64,000 bases of DNA from Glandiceps talaboti (GCF_964340395.1 NC_135551.1:19395003-19459002), one strand, 5' to 3'; shown: positions 12,297 to 47,024, counted from the stretch's first letter. Made by a program: numbers and translations. The notes: generated by a model from the sequence alone, not told the origin.

Positions 12297-12552
12297 ATGC
12301 AATCTTTTTTCCCTCGAAAGGAAGCCCTTGAGGAGCATTCAGACGGTCCACATTCGTTGACAGATGATCCTACTGAGCACAGCGAAACGATAACATGTAC
12401 AGTAAATATCGGAAGTTGTGTCGATTGGCTGCTGCATCATTCAGGTGAATTGAGGAGCTGGCCGCCAACGACGCGTGATTATCAATTGGATTCGTTTAAA
12501 AAAGAATTAAAGAGATCACCATTGCCGAATCGAAAGGAAACTATCAAAGCAG
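12297..12552 (+). CDS. ART-like gene, exon 1 (or 12321-12552 as an internal exon)
   Basis: Encodes residues 1-85, including SCVDWLLHHSGELRSWPP, and ends in phase 1 at GCAG|GTTAGT. The ATG directly follows an in-frame TGA. A pyrimidine tract and GAAAG at 12301-12320 could instead be an acceptor, making the first eight codons intronic. Confidence 0.6.
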
Positions 12553-15500
12553 GTTAGTTTATAATAGTTATATTAGTTAGTTAGTTAGTTACACCATGTA
12601 GTTATTTTAGTTAGTTAGTTAGTTAGTTAGTTATACATAAACCTGAGTTTTAATCGTCTTTCTACCAGGGAGGTATTTGTTTGTACTAGTTGAGAAAACC
12701 AGGATTAGCATTGCTTTTTCGAAAACAACTTTCTCCATTCCGGCTGTATGCCACTTAGCAGATGTTGTAGAGTTTTATCACCTAATATGGCATGATATAT
12801 GTAACAAACACACTTTCAAATCTCAGAGTGTGATTGTCTATTGCAGAAGTTGAAGAACTATTGATGCAGTGGGGTTTTTTCTAGATATCTTCTGTCTTTT
12901 ATTTGCTTTTGCCGTTACATCTAGTCGAATATTCAGTGACGTCGACATTCTGTTTACTGACCAAAGATCAAGTAGTAGTACCTAGTACCGTTTATCTAAA
13001 TAAACCTTGTAATTACTGTGTTATCGTTGATACTATCAATTTGTCATACCTATTACAATTTACAGGCTTTCTACACCTGACAAATAGTCAATGCAGGGGG
13101 TCGAAGGTGGAGCAAAAGAACTCTGTTTTGTGGAATAAATATACATTATAAAATACATTTCATTCGCTATATATGTATTATCACCTTCATTTTAGATCCT
13201 GTGATAGAGCCCTCCGATGTGACACTGAAAGAGAAGAAGACCATCCCTAAAATTGGTTGTTCCTATTTTCAAGCTTGCCAACGTTACATCAAATCGTTAA
13301 AATTAAAAGGTAGTTAAGATTCCGTCTTTAAATACAGCAATTTTACAAATGAAATTAGCCCATTAACGCTCTGTAATGACCTGGTTTCTGTAACTTTGTG
13401 TAATTACACCCTAATTTAGGGTTTCACGCTTTAAAGGGTTATGGCTAGCATGTATTTCAGTCCCAGGTTCTCTCAATAATATTATTTTATCAGTGGAGCC
13501 ATGGGGTATGATAGCAAAGACTGTTGTTATGTTCTGGGCCAATTCTCTCTAATCCGAACTGGGCCTTTAAAGTGGCTATATGGAAGAGGGTTGGATTTTA
13601 AATTTATAAAACGATTTTATCATGGCGTCCTACTTGAAACACCAATGTGAAACAACATTGACCAAGTCTATGTGTGTAACTCAATACATTGCAAAAAGCT
13701 ACTTAAAATGTGTAAAAAGTTTGTTATTGTACGTACAATAACAAACATTTGACACATTTATTAATATGTTGCCATATATGTTGTTTCACATTGATTTTTT
13801 CAAGTAGGAAGTCATGATAACATTGCTCTATAAATTAAAAATCCAAAATAAATATCCCAATCTTAATCCATGTGGCCACTTTAATTTAGAGAGGAAAGTA
13901 CGTCACTGCAGGAAATAACGGACTCATTTCATAATTTCACATCACCTACACTTACTTGAGATTACAGAGAAACATCAAATTGACCTTGTGCCTTATTTAT
14001 AGGGTATCTATGGCTTTGCTGTGGGCCATTGCCTCATGGGAGTCGGCAAAATAGTTATGATTGAACCATAAATAATCATGAGATATGTTTTACACTGAAG
14101 GGAATAAACACTGAGGAGTCATGAATATTCATTGTTCACCCATGAATTATTTCTGTGCCCCTTTAATGTGACACTTTAATATTATTACTTAGCAGACATT
14201 GTGAATTGGTTGTTACAATATGTGTGCACTTAATTGACTATTGATTAATTGAATGCTAATAATTTACTTTCATTTAGTGACATTTTATTCACCATAGTTT
14301 ACAACATACACCATTTGCCCTCCCTAATTTAGATACTCTTTTCAACGGTGGGGAATTCGATCGGTGTTATTGTAAATCTTGTCACAGAAAAAGAGGCAAT
14401 GCTTTGGTTCATGAAAGAGGTGTACCGCCAACAAAGTATGTTGAACCAAATGGCTGGGCCCGTCTAGCACTAAAGTAAGTTGAAGTCAACACCAATGTTT
14501 TGTTATTTAAAATCGGTTCATATATTTCAAAAATTAGTGTCATTTCTCGCCTCATTTCTCTTCGCCAAGCTTTGTGTGTATGTAATTGAAATATCGAATT
14601 TACAAACCGGGACAAAACTTACCACGTTTCTATTTAATATCTTATTCAACATCTCTTTCCGAGTTCTGGGTTGTTTCTGTTGTTGTATTGAGTCTACGAA
14701 ATGATCATACTGTGTACCATCCCAGTACCAAGTGTCATGTCATGTCATGTCATGTCATGTCATGTCATGTCATGTCATGTCATCAAAGTCCATGCCCTGT
14801 CGTGTTGCGTTATGTCAGCATGTCGTGTCGTGTCGTGTCGTGTCATATCTTGTCGTGTCATTTCATATCACATCATGTCATGTCATGTCATGTCATGTTG
14901 TGTCATGTCATGTTGTGCCATGTCGTGTTGCGTCATGTCATGTTATGCCATGTCGTGTTGCGTCATGTTGTTATGTCATCGTGTCATGTCATGTCATGTC
15001 ATGTCATTTCTTTTCATGTCATTTCATCAATGTCATGCCATGTCGTGTTGCATCACGCTGTGTTATGTTGTCCTGTCCTGTCCTGTCCTGTCATGATATG
15101 GCATGTCATGGCATGGCACGTCGTGTCGTGTAGTATAGTGTAGTGTAGTGTCGCTTAACGGCATGTCATGATTTAGTTTTTTGATATGTATTTTATGGAT
15201 TCCTAAATGTTCATATTTTCCCTTTTCCCAGAGTAAGTGATTATAAAGTCAAAGACGAGTACGTAGGAGATCTCTGGCACGTCGCCTATCATGGTACAAG
15301 GATATCCAATGTAGCAAAGATACTGGAAAATGGCATTTTTCTCATACCAGGTAAATAATTAATATAAAATGGCCTACCAATGTGGTACATAACCTTTATG
15401 AAGTGATCTGATGTGATGTGATGTGATGTGGTGTGGTGTGGTGTGGTGTGGTGTGATGTGATGTGATGTGTCAAAAAAATTATTTACACTATTTCATTGT

Positions 15501-16853
15501 ATTAAATGTAACATTAAATTTTGTCATAGAAAACTAATCTCGATTTGTTCATAACTGATTATTACAAGCTATACTTTCCTAACGTTTCTGTTAACTAGTT
15601 TGTATATATTCCTTCTTACAGGAGATGTTGCACTTGGCGGTAAAGAACTTGGCGTTCAACCTAACCACTTTGGTGGTGACATTCCTGCACCAACTGATTT
15701 TGATACAAAGCAGATATTTGTTTCTCCCAGTATTAAATATGCCGGCTGTGAGGTATATGCTTGTTCAAACAGGTAAATTAAAAACATTATTGTTGTGTTG
15801 GATTTACCCGCCTTATTTTCACAGGTTGCTGAAGAATTTGCACATTAACACCTATTGAGCATTTTTGGGTAAAATTTAAAAAAGGCACACTCTTAAACTG
15901 GCAGCTAAGATCAATTCCTATTCTGTAAATTTTAATAAAAGCTCAATACAGAGGTTATCATTGTTTGAAAATGAAGAACTTCTAGTTATGCATTATATAA
16001 CACAGTCTAAATTTTCTCAAATTTTTAGAGAAGTCGCGCGATTTAGAGGTGATGAACTCGACTTTTCATGATTCACTATACATCAATTAATATTAATACG
16101 TAATCACGAAAACTTGGACGAAACCAGCTTCGCATTAAAAGTGTTCATCTTTACTACATGCACAGAGGCCCATTAGGTGATTGTTATGGTTCTGATTTTG
16201 CATTGACTTACCAAATTGTAGAATACATGTATATTCTTCGACCTCAGATCTTGCACTGTGTATATGCATCGAATGCCAAAAAAATGTTAATTTATGTTAA
16301 TGATATTAATGAGTATTGTTCAGGTATTCAACTGTATGTTAATAATATTAAGTATTGTTCTGGTATCAAAATTTATGGTAATGACTTGTTATCAATGCTG
16401 CTCACATCTTGCAATGTGTATATGCATCAAATGCCCAAAAATTGTATTCAAATTTATGTTAATGACATTAATGAGTATTGTTCTGGTATTCAAATTTATG
16501 TTAATGACATTAATGAGTATTGTTCTGGTATTCAAATTTATGTTAATGACTTGTTATCAATGCTGGATATTCGTTAACCTCACATCTTGCATTGTATACT
16601 GTACAGGTGGGCTGACCAAACAACTTTGAAAATATACAATGCTCGCGTTGCGTTCCAAGTATGGATTCGACCGGAATCTTACACGGTTAGTCCACAAACT
16701 ATTGGTGCCACAGCTCCCATCGACCGAAAGTTCAACAACGATGAACTTGAATGGTCAACCAAGGAGAGAACTGGAGTGATACTGTACGGATTACTTGTAA
16801 AACTGGAAGAAATAAATCCTGTGGTACGTGAGAGTCGCTGCTCAATACAATAA
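12297..16853 (+). CDS. Stand-alone ART-like domain protein, related to NEURL4 C-terminus (6 exons)
   Basis: Spliced from 12297-12552, 13196-13309, 14333-14474, 15232-15350, 15622-15772 and 16607-16853. This gives 1029 nt and 342 residues, and all introns are GT-AG with matching phases. Residues 135-141 (CYCKSCH) could bind metal. Residues 186-193 (WHVAYHGT), 241-251 (QIFVSPSIKYA) and 305-322 (NDELEWST to VILYG) fit the order of an ADP-ribosyltransferase-like fold: His191 in the HGT motif, Tyr250 in the SPS..Y motif, and a Glu near 309-314. From memory, neuralized-like protein 4 ends in a domain spelled like this that has been predicted to be ART-like. I have not checked this. No NHR or RING domain is encoded here. 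Activity and substrate are unknown. The 5' end is uncertain (see 8857-8919), and the 3' end may continue, since GTG|GTACGT at about 16823 could be a donor. Confidence 0.72.
12570..12635. repeat. (GTTA)n microsatellite in intron 1
   Basis: Two runs of the tetramer separated by about 15 bases. Confidence 0.9.
13196..13309 (+). CDS. ART-like gene, exon 2
   Basis: Acceptor TTCATTTTAG, donor AAAAG|GTAGTT, phase 1 on both sides. Encodes residues 86-123, including IGCSYFQACQRYIKSLKLK. Confidence 0.75.
13567..13884. mobile_element. MITE family A, copy 1 (intron 2 of ART-like gene)
   Basis: The ends are TTTAAAGTGGCTATATGGA and the reverse complement of TCCATGTGGCCACTTTAA. The centre is the palindrome TTTGTTATTGTACGTACAAT. 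GTGAAACAACAT and ATGTTGTTTCAC are mirrored inside. A second copy lies at 57587-57949. Non-coding. Confidence 0.8.
13890..14165. mobile_element. MITE family C fragment (intron 2 of ART-like gene)
   Basis: Contains TCATTTCATAATTTCACATC, ATTGCCTCATGGGAGTCGGC and a CCCCTTTAA end, as in the copies near 30.5 and 39.8 kb. It is shorter and more diverged, and lies almost directly against the family A copy. Confidence 0.5.
14333..14474 (+). CDS. ART-like gene, exon 3 (Cys/His-rich)
   Basis: Acceptor CCCTAATTTAG, donor CTAAA|GTAAGT, entering in phase 1 and leaving in phase 2. Encodes residues 124-170 with FNGGEFDRCYCKSCHRKRG and ends in NGWARLAL. Cys135, Cys137, Cys140 and His141 could bind a metal. 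Confidence 0.8.
14735..15150. repeat. Degenerate (ATGTC)n array in intron 3
   Basis: About 80 pentamers, regular at first (ATGTC) and then mixed with GTGTC, CTGTC and ATGGC variants. The long open frames across it are produced by the repeat and are not genes. Confidence 0.95.
15232..15350 (+). CDS. ART-like gene, exon 4 (HGT motif)
   Basis: Acceptor CCTTTTCCCAG, donor CCAG|GTAAAT, entering in phase 2 and leaving in phase 1. Encodes residues 171-210 with DLWHVAYHGT and AKILENGIFLIP. His191 is the likely nicotinamide-pocket His of an ART fold (inference). Confidence 0.85.
15408..15470. repeat. (GATGT)n/(GGTGT)n microsatellite in intron 4
   Basis: About 12 pentamers. Confidence 0.95.
15622..15772 (+). 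CDS. ART-like gene, exon 5 (SPS motif)
   Basis: Acceptor CCTTCTTACAG, donor AACAG|GTAAAT, entering in phase 1 and leaving in phase 2. Encodes residues 211-260, with GDVALGGKELGVQPNHFGGD and IFVSPSIKYAGCEVYA. Confidence 0.85.
16296..16556. repeat. 42-bp tandem repeat in intron 5
   Basis: Units TATGTTAATGACATTAATGA followed by GTATTGTTCTGGTATTCAAATT recur exactly 42 bases apart near 16455 and 16497, with diverged copies from 16296. Because 42 is divisible by three, two frames stay open. I read this as coincidence. Confidence 0.85.
16607..16853 (+). CDS. ART-like gene, terminal exon 6
   Basis: Acceptor TATACTGTACAG, phase 2. Encodes residues 261-342 with RVAFQVWIRPESYTVSPQTI and ERTGVILYGLLVKLEE, then stops at TAA (16851-16853). 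If GTG|GTACGT near 16823 is used as a donor, the last ten residues would be replaced by a further exon not identified here. Confidence 0.78.
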
Positions 16854-16854
16854 A
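16849..16854 (+). terminator. AATAAA overlapping the stop codon of the ART-like gene
   Basis: The hexamer AATAAA includes the TAA stop. A polyadenylation signal this close would give an almost absent 3' UTR, so it may not be the one used. Confidence 0.35.
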
Positions 16855-19398
16855 GTTACCAGGAAAGGATTCCCGAATGTTATGCAAATTTAAGCAAAGC
16901 AAAATTGTCACTGAGGCCCATACCTCGCCAACCAATCAAAAATCATGGTAGACTATACTAATCAAGTAATTTCATATAATGACATAACATAGGTTGCAAA
17001 TGTATACCGAACCTGGATAGTAAGTACGCAAGTAATAATACTCACGACGTCAGACACGACTTTAAATTTAAATAACTAAGTTGAAGCTGCAGAGAGGTCA
17101 GAGGTCACAATACAAATACTCCATCAGTGCTGTGAAGTGTGGTAGCTTTTGAAATATATGCTGTTTGACGACCCTCTACACCGAAACCAGCTGGGACCAC
17201 CGACAAGAGGACTATAAAGTAGGCCATAGAGCTCGAGGGTTGAAACTCCCATGACAATATGATTCTCTGTTGAGGCTCAGTGATTTCATGCTTGTAGCGG
17301 TACTGGTTCAGTATATGTTATCAAATTGTAAGTCTTTTGTCTTACAAAGTCGATGAATATTTGATAATTCTAGATCTGCTATTTTGTTATTTTTCGTCGT
17401 AACCTGACTTGGATATTGACTATATAGTCGGCAATTTAGTGTGCATTTTTTAACAATATATCAAACCAGGATTATCTGATCAGATTATTTCTAAGGCAGA
17501 TATCACGATTTCGTGGTTATCGTACATACAGCTTCTGAGATAAGCTCATTTACAAAATACGAAAATTCTAACATTTACATCCTTGATGCTGTGTGCTAAA
17601 ATTTTGTTATTCAGATTATCGAAACCGAGTCTCTCCAACTTCTAAAGATAACTACTCACGAACATACAAATCTTCTATTGAAAAGTTTTAGAATCATTGC
17701 TGTGTTGTGTGTCACAAGCACACACTGACTATAGCCGTTTATATCATGAAACATTTTACCCGGAATATTTTCCCTTTTTCTTAATCCATTACAATATTCG
17801 CAGTTTTAAATATCTGATTTTGCAGAGACACGTTATTTTTACAGAGATGCGTTATTTTTACTACACAGTGTTAAATTTGTCCTGGTGTGTTTCTCTCGAT
17901 CTCTCGAAGAGATATTTTCATATCAGTGACAAGCGTATAAGTGTGAGAATTTGAGAAATGTATTTCGTTTGTATGAAAATATCAAGTTTTAGTTTAAAAA
18001 ATTATATTGCAATTCAAAAGGTGTCTACGATCAATTTGCATCAGCACCCAGCCGAAATCTTTGGCGTTGGTGATTTGTCACAAGTATTTTGCTGACTTAG
18101 TAGTAATGTTTGCATCATGCGTTGCCTCCGCCAGCGGGTGGTTGTCAAAAAGGGGGGTGGGTGGGGGGTGGTAACCAAGACTAAATGTCTGTTGACGATC
18201 ATTCACGCAAGCAACAGCACATATATTTCCAGTCTTGGCTGGTAAATTTCGGACGGTGCTGTAAAGAGGCTTATGGTTGACGGTTGACGTTGGTTGACAA
18301 TATGAGCACACAGTTCAATTAGAGCGAAAATAAACATAAACAAGTTGACACGACTAGTGATAGAAGACAGACGGAAATATAATGACACCAAATTAAAGTG
18401 ACACGACATCGAATTAAAAGTGTATAACACATTACCACTATCTATCACTAGTCATGTCAACATGTTTATGTTTATTTTCACTTTAATTGAACTGTATGAA
18501 AAGAATGCAGAGCTATGCATACAGAAAAGCCTTATAAATAAAAACAAAATATATAAATGAAGGAAAAATGAGGGCGTCCTCTATATATATCACGACCACT
18601 ACTGGTATCATATACTGGTCCTGGAAGTCTTTTGAATGGTGTTCAAGCACATATTGTCTGTACACGAAATTTCAACTACACCAGAGTATGAAAGATTATC
18701 CTATCTCGATTGCCGTAAGGTAAGGGACTGGTCAGTTTTTTCCAGTCGGGGGTGGGGGTGGGGGAGTCTCTGTCTCTGATTTTTCAATAAGCCCCCATCA
18801 TCACTAATCATGCACTCCACTCCATCAGATTTTTCACATGCCCGGTGGGTTAACCGCATCATGCATGACTGAAAGAGACTGTTTGACTATGTCTGTACAT
18901 GTTATTAAAAGACAGCGCCATCATTATTCTTTATACACTTGAGTCCCCTTTCATAGATTTACAAAACAGCACCGTCATTAGGCCTATACATTAACTTTAT
19001 AAACTTACAGTGGGTTGAAATGTGTTTAAAACGTGGCAGTGAAAGGCCATCGACGGTGGTATTGGTGGAGGAGAGCTTTGGAGTTGTTGTTTTTTGCCCT
19101 AAGATCGATTGCAAAATTTACTTTCGGGTACTAGTTTCACAGCTTTAAAATGTACATACTCTGTAGACATCTAATAATTCGCAAGATACCTGAAAATAAA
19201 AAAAAATAGAAATGCTTGCCATACGCGTACGAACGCACATTTTCATCTACATCACTTCCTTATTGTTCCAAGAAAGTACTAAACGTTTTTATTGCGTAAA
19301 TCCGTTTCCATTATCTATCGATTTGTGCCCAAATATAAAGTTTTATTCTCGCACTGGCATTAAAAGTAGTCGATATCTACAGGCGCACTTTCACCCAG
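16855..19398. other. Intergenic spacer between the two genes
   Basis: About 2.5 kb without a supported exon. It holds the MITE at 18311-18494, G-rich patches at about 18150-18172 and 18747-18763, and otherwise ordinary AT-rich sequence. Confidence 0.5.
18311..18494. mobile_element. 184-bp MITE with 52-bp terminal inverted repeats
   Basis: The left end CAGTTCAATTAGAGCGAAAA through to GACTAGTGATA is mirrored by TATCACTAGTCATG through to TTTAATTGAACTG. The arms differ at about five positions. About 80 bases separate them. No clear target duplication. Confidence 0.8.
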
Positions 19399-19432
19399 AC
19401 ATTACTGTCTCAAGAGGGCGCTATTTATAAAC

Positions 19433-42652
<23,220 letters not shown>

Positions 42653-43126
42653 CAAGTGAGTGCTGCCATAGCCATATATAATGTGTTTTACGTTACTCCA
42701 GAGTATGCCGTGAAAATATACTCATTTTTGAACTTACTCTTCAATATAAAGTCAAGTCCCCTTGCAACGTCTGAAGAAAGGATGGCTGTCTTTGAGAGAT
42801 GGAAACATCTCAGTTGCTGTGCCTTTTTTGATTGGCTACCTTACCCATGAATTGAATGGAAGTGTCTCAAAGTCAATTGTGTCTTTACTTCAATGGATCC
42901 CCAGCCATGCAAGAATATTTTTGTGTATAACAACCACTTGATGAAAAAAATGACTCGCTTGATAGACGTCATTCTGAGATTAGAACCTGGAGGAAATGCT
43001 GAAAGAAGAAAAAAACAACTTAAAATACTCCTCAAGTGTATATATGTGAGCAATCCAATGCAAAGTTTGCTTATTTGACTGCAGTGTTGTCTTTGTGCCA
43101 AGTTTCCCTGAATGAACAGTATTATT

Positions 43127-43132
43127 AATAAA
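43127..43132 (+). terminator. Candidate BCKDHB polyadenylation signal
   Basis: AATAAA about 475 bases after the stop, the first good hexamer downstream. The sequence between holds no exon-like frame and would be the 3' UTR. Confidence 0.5.
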
Positions 43133-43264
43133 GTTATAATCATGTTACACTTACATACTCAAATCAAAAGGGCATGCTCCAACATCTTCGATTCTTTTCT
43201 CTGCACAAGTTATTAAAACTAATGCCAGTAAACAAAATAAATGACAGGTGTAGAGTTGATTTTC

Positions 43265-43614
43265 CGGTTCCAAGATGCATTGCTCAATTGTGAGGGAGTC
43301 TTCAGTATCCAAACAGATACAGATATACAGATGCATTGCATGAGGTCACGTCACTTATATTGTTACATCTTGTCTTGTTTTGTCTTCACTACATTTGAAA
43401 TAATATTTTCATTATGAAATGATGGAAACACATGTTGACCTCTTTAATTATGAGTGATTTTATAGAACAAAGACTAAACGCTATCAATGACAGAATGGGA
43501 TTTTACTGGTAAACCCAGGGTACGTTCAGGTGACAACCATTGTCCCGAGTAGTGCATTCAAACCCCACAATACATGGCATTGTATTGAGAGACACGCAAT
43601 GCATCTTGGAACCG
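43265..43614. mobile_element. 350-bp element with perfect 19-bp terminal inverted repeats
   Basis: CGGTTCCAAGATGCATTGC at 43265-43283 and its exact reverse complement at 43596-43614. The interior is unrelated to other families here. Confidence 0.7.
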
Positions 43615-43619
43615 ACAAC

Positions 43620-44790
43620 AGGTCTATTTGCATAGAATACCACTTAATTATTTAACTTACGCCATAGTTCAAATTTAACGCTTCGTAATCATATTAGATA
43701 CGACTGGAGTCAAACAATAGTATGGGTGTACTGTAAAATACTTTCTGGAAAATGATGTCAATCAGTTGGAAATTTCTTGGAATCTTATGAAGTATAAGTG
43801 ATTGTAAATGTTTGATCCTGGTAGTCAGTAATGGATTCGTCATTTCCATTCAAGAGAGACCATCCTTGTATCAAGTACTTCTAATTATCAAGTGATTATA
43901 AACTCCATTTTAATTCCTTACAAACCCTTGAAGACATTTTTGTGATTTTCATTTATGTACCACACCCACACATGACAAATATGATTGATAGCAGTTGACA
44001 GTGTATTGCCCAATCAGGTGATTTGATACACAGGCTTCCGTCTAAAGATGGCCGTGTCCATTTGTCATATAGGCAAAGCTATGACTTCCACAAAGAGGCT
44101 TGTTTAAAAGAAACTTTCTGATTGGTCAGAAGTTGTAGGATATGAAAGAAACTTTCTGATTGATCAATGCAGGATAAAATCATTTTTTGGCCATATGGGT
44201 CTCCAAAGTGGTTCGGACAGAAAGGACCTTTCTGATCGGTCATAAAGTTTTAGATAATGGTATTTTATGATGTGGGGGTGGGGGGTGGGTGGGAGGCATG
44301 CCTCAACATGGGAATACAATAATGTCTGCAAGGGTTTAAATGAAATAAAAAATGGATCTGAAAACATTGATATTGAAGACAAGCAAGAAAATATCCCAAG
44401 AATTCAAATCTGGAAAACAAAATATTGTATTCTAGTAAGATGACTGTTAAGAGAAAAAAGATCAGTAGATTCAGTGTATGCAAATACATGTATATAACTT
44501 AAGTAAACTTTCCTCGCATAGTGTAAGACATAGATAATGAGATGCAAATTAATTCTGACTTTATGAAGTTGAAAAACTACAATCAGAGGTGTGAAGCAAT
44601 AAATGTGACTTATTTATGCATTGTGTATGTATTTTTGTCTTTCAAGCTAGCTTTACAAAGTTCAACTTTGAAATTACAGTTATATCAACATGTACAATGA
44701 TGAAGTCTTAGGTAAAAAAAATATAGAAATAAAAAATATGGTATAACAGATTGGATATGAAAGGAAATGCCTTGTTTGTACAGAACTTAC
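43620..44790. other. Non-coding stretch
   Basis: GAAACTTTCTGATTGGTCAG and GAAACTTTCTGATTGATCA repeat near 44110-44165, and a diverged AGGACCTTTCTGATCGGTCA follows at 44223. A G-rich patch lies at 44274-44293. No gene was seen. Confidence 0.4.
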
Positions 44791-44795
44791 TGGCC

Positions 44796-45157
44796 TAATA
44801 AAAAAAACTTGTATGGTTCCGATTACTCTCAGTTTTAGATGGAGTAGGTAGATTTTTTATTTTATTATATATTTTTTGCATTTGTGAGTGTCTAGTTCAG
44901 GTTTTCCATTGTTTTCCAAATGGTCTCTGTGTTGTTTATTTCTTCCTATCGGATGTACAGCCATTACAGATTACAGTTTTATTTATTTATTTTTTTTAAG
45001 TTGATGTCAGTTTCTGCATCCACTATTTCTCGTGAGACTTCACAATTTTTGCGAATTATTTTTTTTTTCTCGAATACGTAAAAAAAAATTAGAGTAGGCA
45101 GTGAAAAACTAGGTGGGGTCGGGTAACCGGAACCAAACAATTATTTTTTTAGGCCTT
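44796..45157. mobile_element. MITE family F, copy 2
   Basis: The left end GGCCTAATAAAAAAAACTTG then TATGGTTCCGATTAC and the right end (reverse complement GGCCTAAAAAAATAATTGTT then TGGTTCCGGTTAC) form long inverted repeats. Related to 20932-21285. Confidence 0.75.
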
Positions 45158-45394
45158 ATGTAAGTGTGTGTCTGGAAAGAAATAAAACGATTGATTCAGT
45201 GAAAATCTACACAATTCAGTCACTTTAATAAATGAAAAAAAGTGACACTGTGATTTCCAAAATCATACCTGGTGACTGTCTTCTGTTTATATACCTACCC
45301 TCACATATTTAGTTTTGAATGGAGCTAGAATAAAGTCTTTATATTTTGAAGACAAAAAGTAAGAACAACTCATAATACAATTATTTGTATACCA

Positions 45395-46025
45395 ATGTAT
45401 CACAACCCCAGTTTGTATAATACCAATAGAGTTGTTGGAGACATTAACATCACAAGAGAGAGCACACTGTGTTTATTTTATTTTTACAATGACATTCAAA
45501 TGACCAGTGTGAAAGGAATAGACACAACAGTGATTTTCAAGGTAAACTCAATTGATAAGACCCCTGTATATAAACAATTACACTCTTTGGAATGTTCAAT
45601 TGAAACAATCAGCACCAAGTGTGGTATCTGATAACAGGAGGTTGTAAAATAGATGTCTTGTGTTCATTCTCAGTCTAAGGTTCAATCCATTGTATTGCGA
45701 GATTGTCTATAAAAAATAGTGTTTCTAGTAAGGTCAACTTCCCTCAGTCTAGATATTGGCATCTTGTATTTTACTGCATTCTGTTATCAGATAACACTCT
45801 TGGCTGTTGATTGTTTGAACTGAACTTTCCAAATTAAGAGTATGAATTGTTTATATACAGGGGTCTTATCAATTGAGTTTATCTTGAAAATCACATGTGT
45901 GTCTGTTACTTTCAGGCTGGTCATCTGATTTTCATTGTAGTAAAGTGATCTGAGGATCGAGTTATCCAATATGTTGTAGCCTCGCAGTGTTTCTGCTAAG
46001 GTTGGGCAACCCTGTATAAACAAAG
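45395..46025. mobile_element. About 630-bp fold-back element
   Basis: The left arm (to about 45640) and the right arm (from about 45785) mirror each other. GTTATCAGAT and ATCTGATAAC bracket the centre, and GACCCCTGTATATAAACAAT is mirrored by ATTGTTTATATACAGGGGTC. Each arm has an open frame of 78 codons encoding similar peptides (both contain NSIDKTPVYKQ). The likeness follows from arm homology. Confidence 0.8.
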
Positions 46026-46074
46026 TGGTGAGAGGGGTAAAATGGCACTGTTTCCCCCAAAGAGGCTGTGGTAA

Positions 46075-46132
46075 TTTTGTGTGGGAACCCCAGTAGATTT
46101 TGCCTACTTACCGTCCTTAACTAAAAAAGCAG
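46075..46132 (+). repeat. Family G repeat, single diverged unit
   Basis: GGGAACCCCAGTAGATTTTG then CCTACTTACCGTCCTTAACT matches part of the 73-bp unit of 3565-3975. Confidence 0.65.
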
Positions 46133-46139
46133 TGGCCTT

Positions 46140-47020
46140 AATATACCATATTGTGCCAACCGAAGTTCCCCTGTTGTGCAATTCTAATCACCCTGTGATC
46201 AAGATAGTGTAAACATTGGAAGTACTAAAACAGTACTGCAAGTTCAAGGAACTCGATCAATAAAAAGTCTGGGATGTACGCCTCCCTACTGAGACTATAA
46301 TTAAACCAATTTCCAGCCATGATACAGACTTGATCAGCAGTACTAACCAAAAAAACGACTTACCCACCCTAACAGCAACCAAATACAGAGAGAAATGATC
46401 ATTTTAGTGTGCAGAGCACTGTACATCATGTTTTACACAGTTTACAATAGTAATTGTACTTTTTGTCCCTAGCCACATTTTAAGTGAAGAAAATTTATTC
46501 TAAATATCAACAGTCTGATAATGATATTATTAACATAAATTAACATATTGTGTACAATGCAAATTTAATGTGAAGGACAGTGTCAAATAAAGATTTTTCT
46601 CTTGAAACTGAAAATTGAGTTTATTTTTCATTTTTTTTTTTGTGAGAGAGGACCACAAACACTCATCTCAACTCAAGGACACTTAATAGAATACATTTAT
46701 TACAAACACTGATCAGTTCCTTGGAGTGACAACATAATCTCTCTCACAGTGGGTAACATTCTAGTTACCAAGGTAACCATGCATTGCTGGTGATATCACT
46801 GGATTTCGCCACTCACTGAAAAGCATGGAAACATATTATAATATGCTTATATTATATTTTGACAAGATGGTGTAATTGGTCAATTTGATTTATTTCGGTT
46901 GCCATGGTATCCACAGATATCCACCAAAATCAAAATAATTTTGTTTTTATCTCATGAGCAATAATTTCCATAGTATTTCGTCTAAATCCATTGATAACTC
47001 TATTGAACTATCTTGCAAAC
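46140..47020. other. Non-coding stretch, nothing recognised
   Basis: No exon or element identified. Confidence 0.35.
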
Positions 47021-47024
47021 AACT

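Noticed and set aside
14586-15143. 185-, 131- and 133-codon frames rich in CHVMS
   Set aside because: They read through the (ATGTC)n array in three frames; low complexity, no gene.
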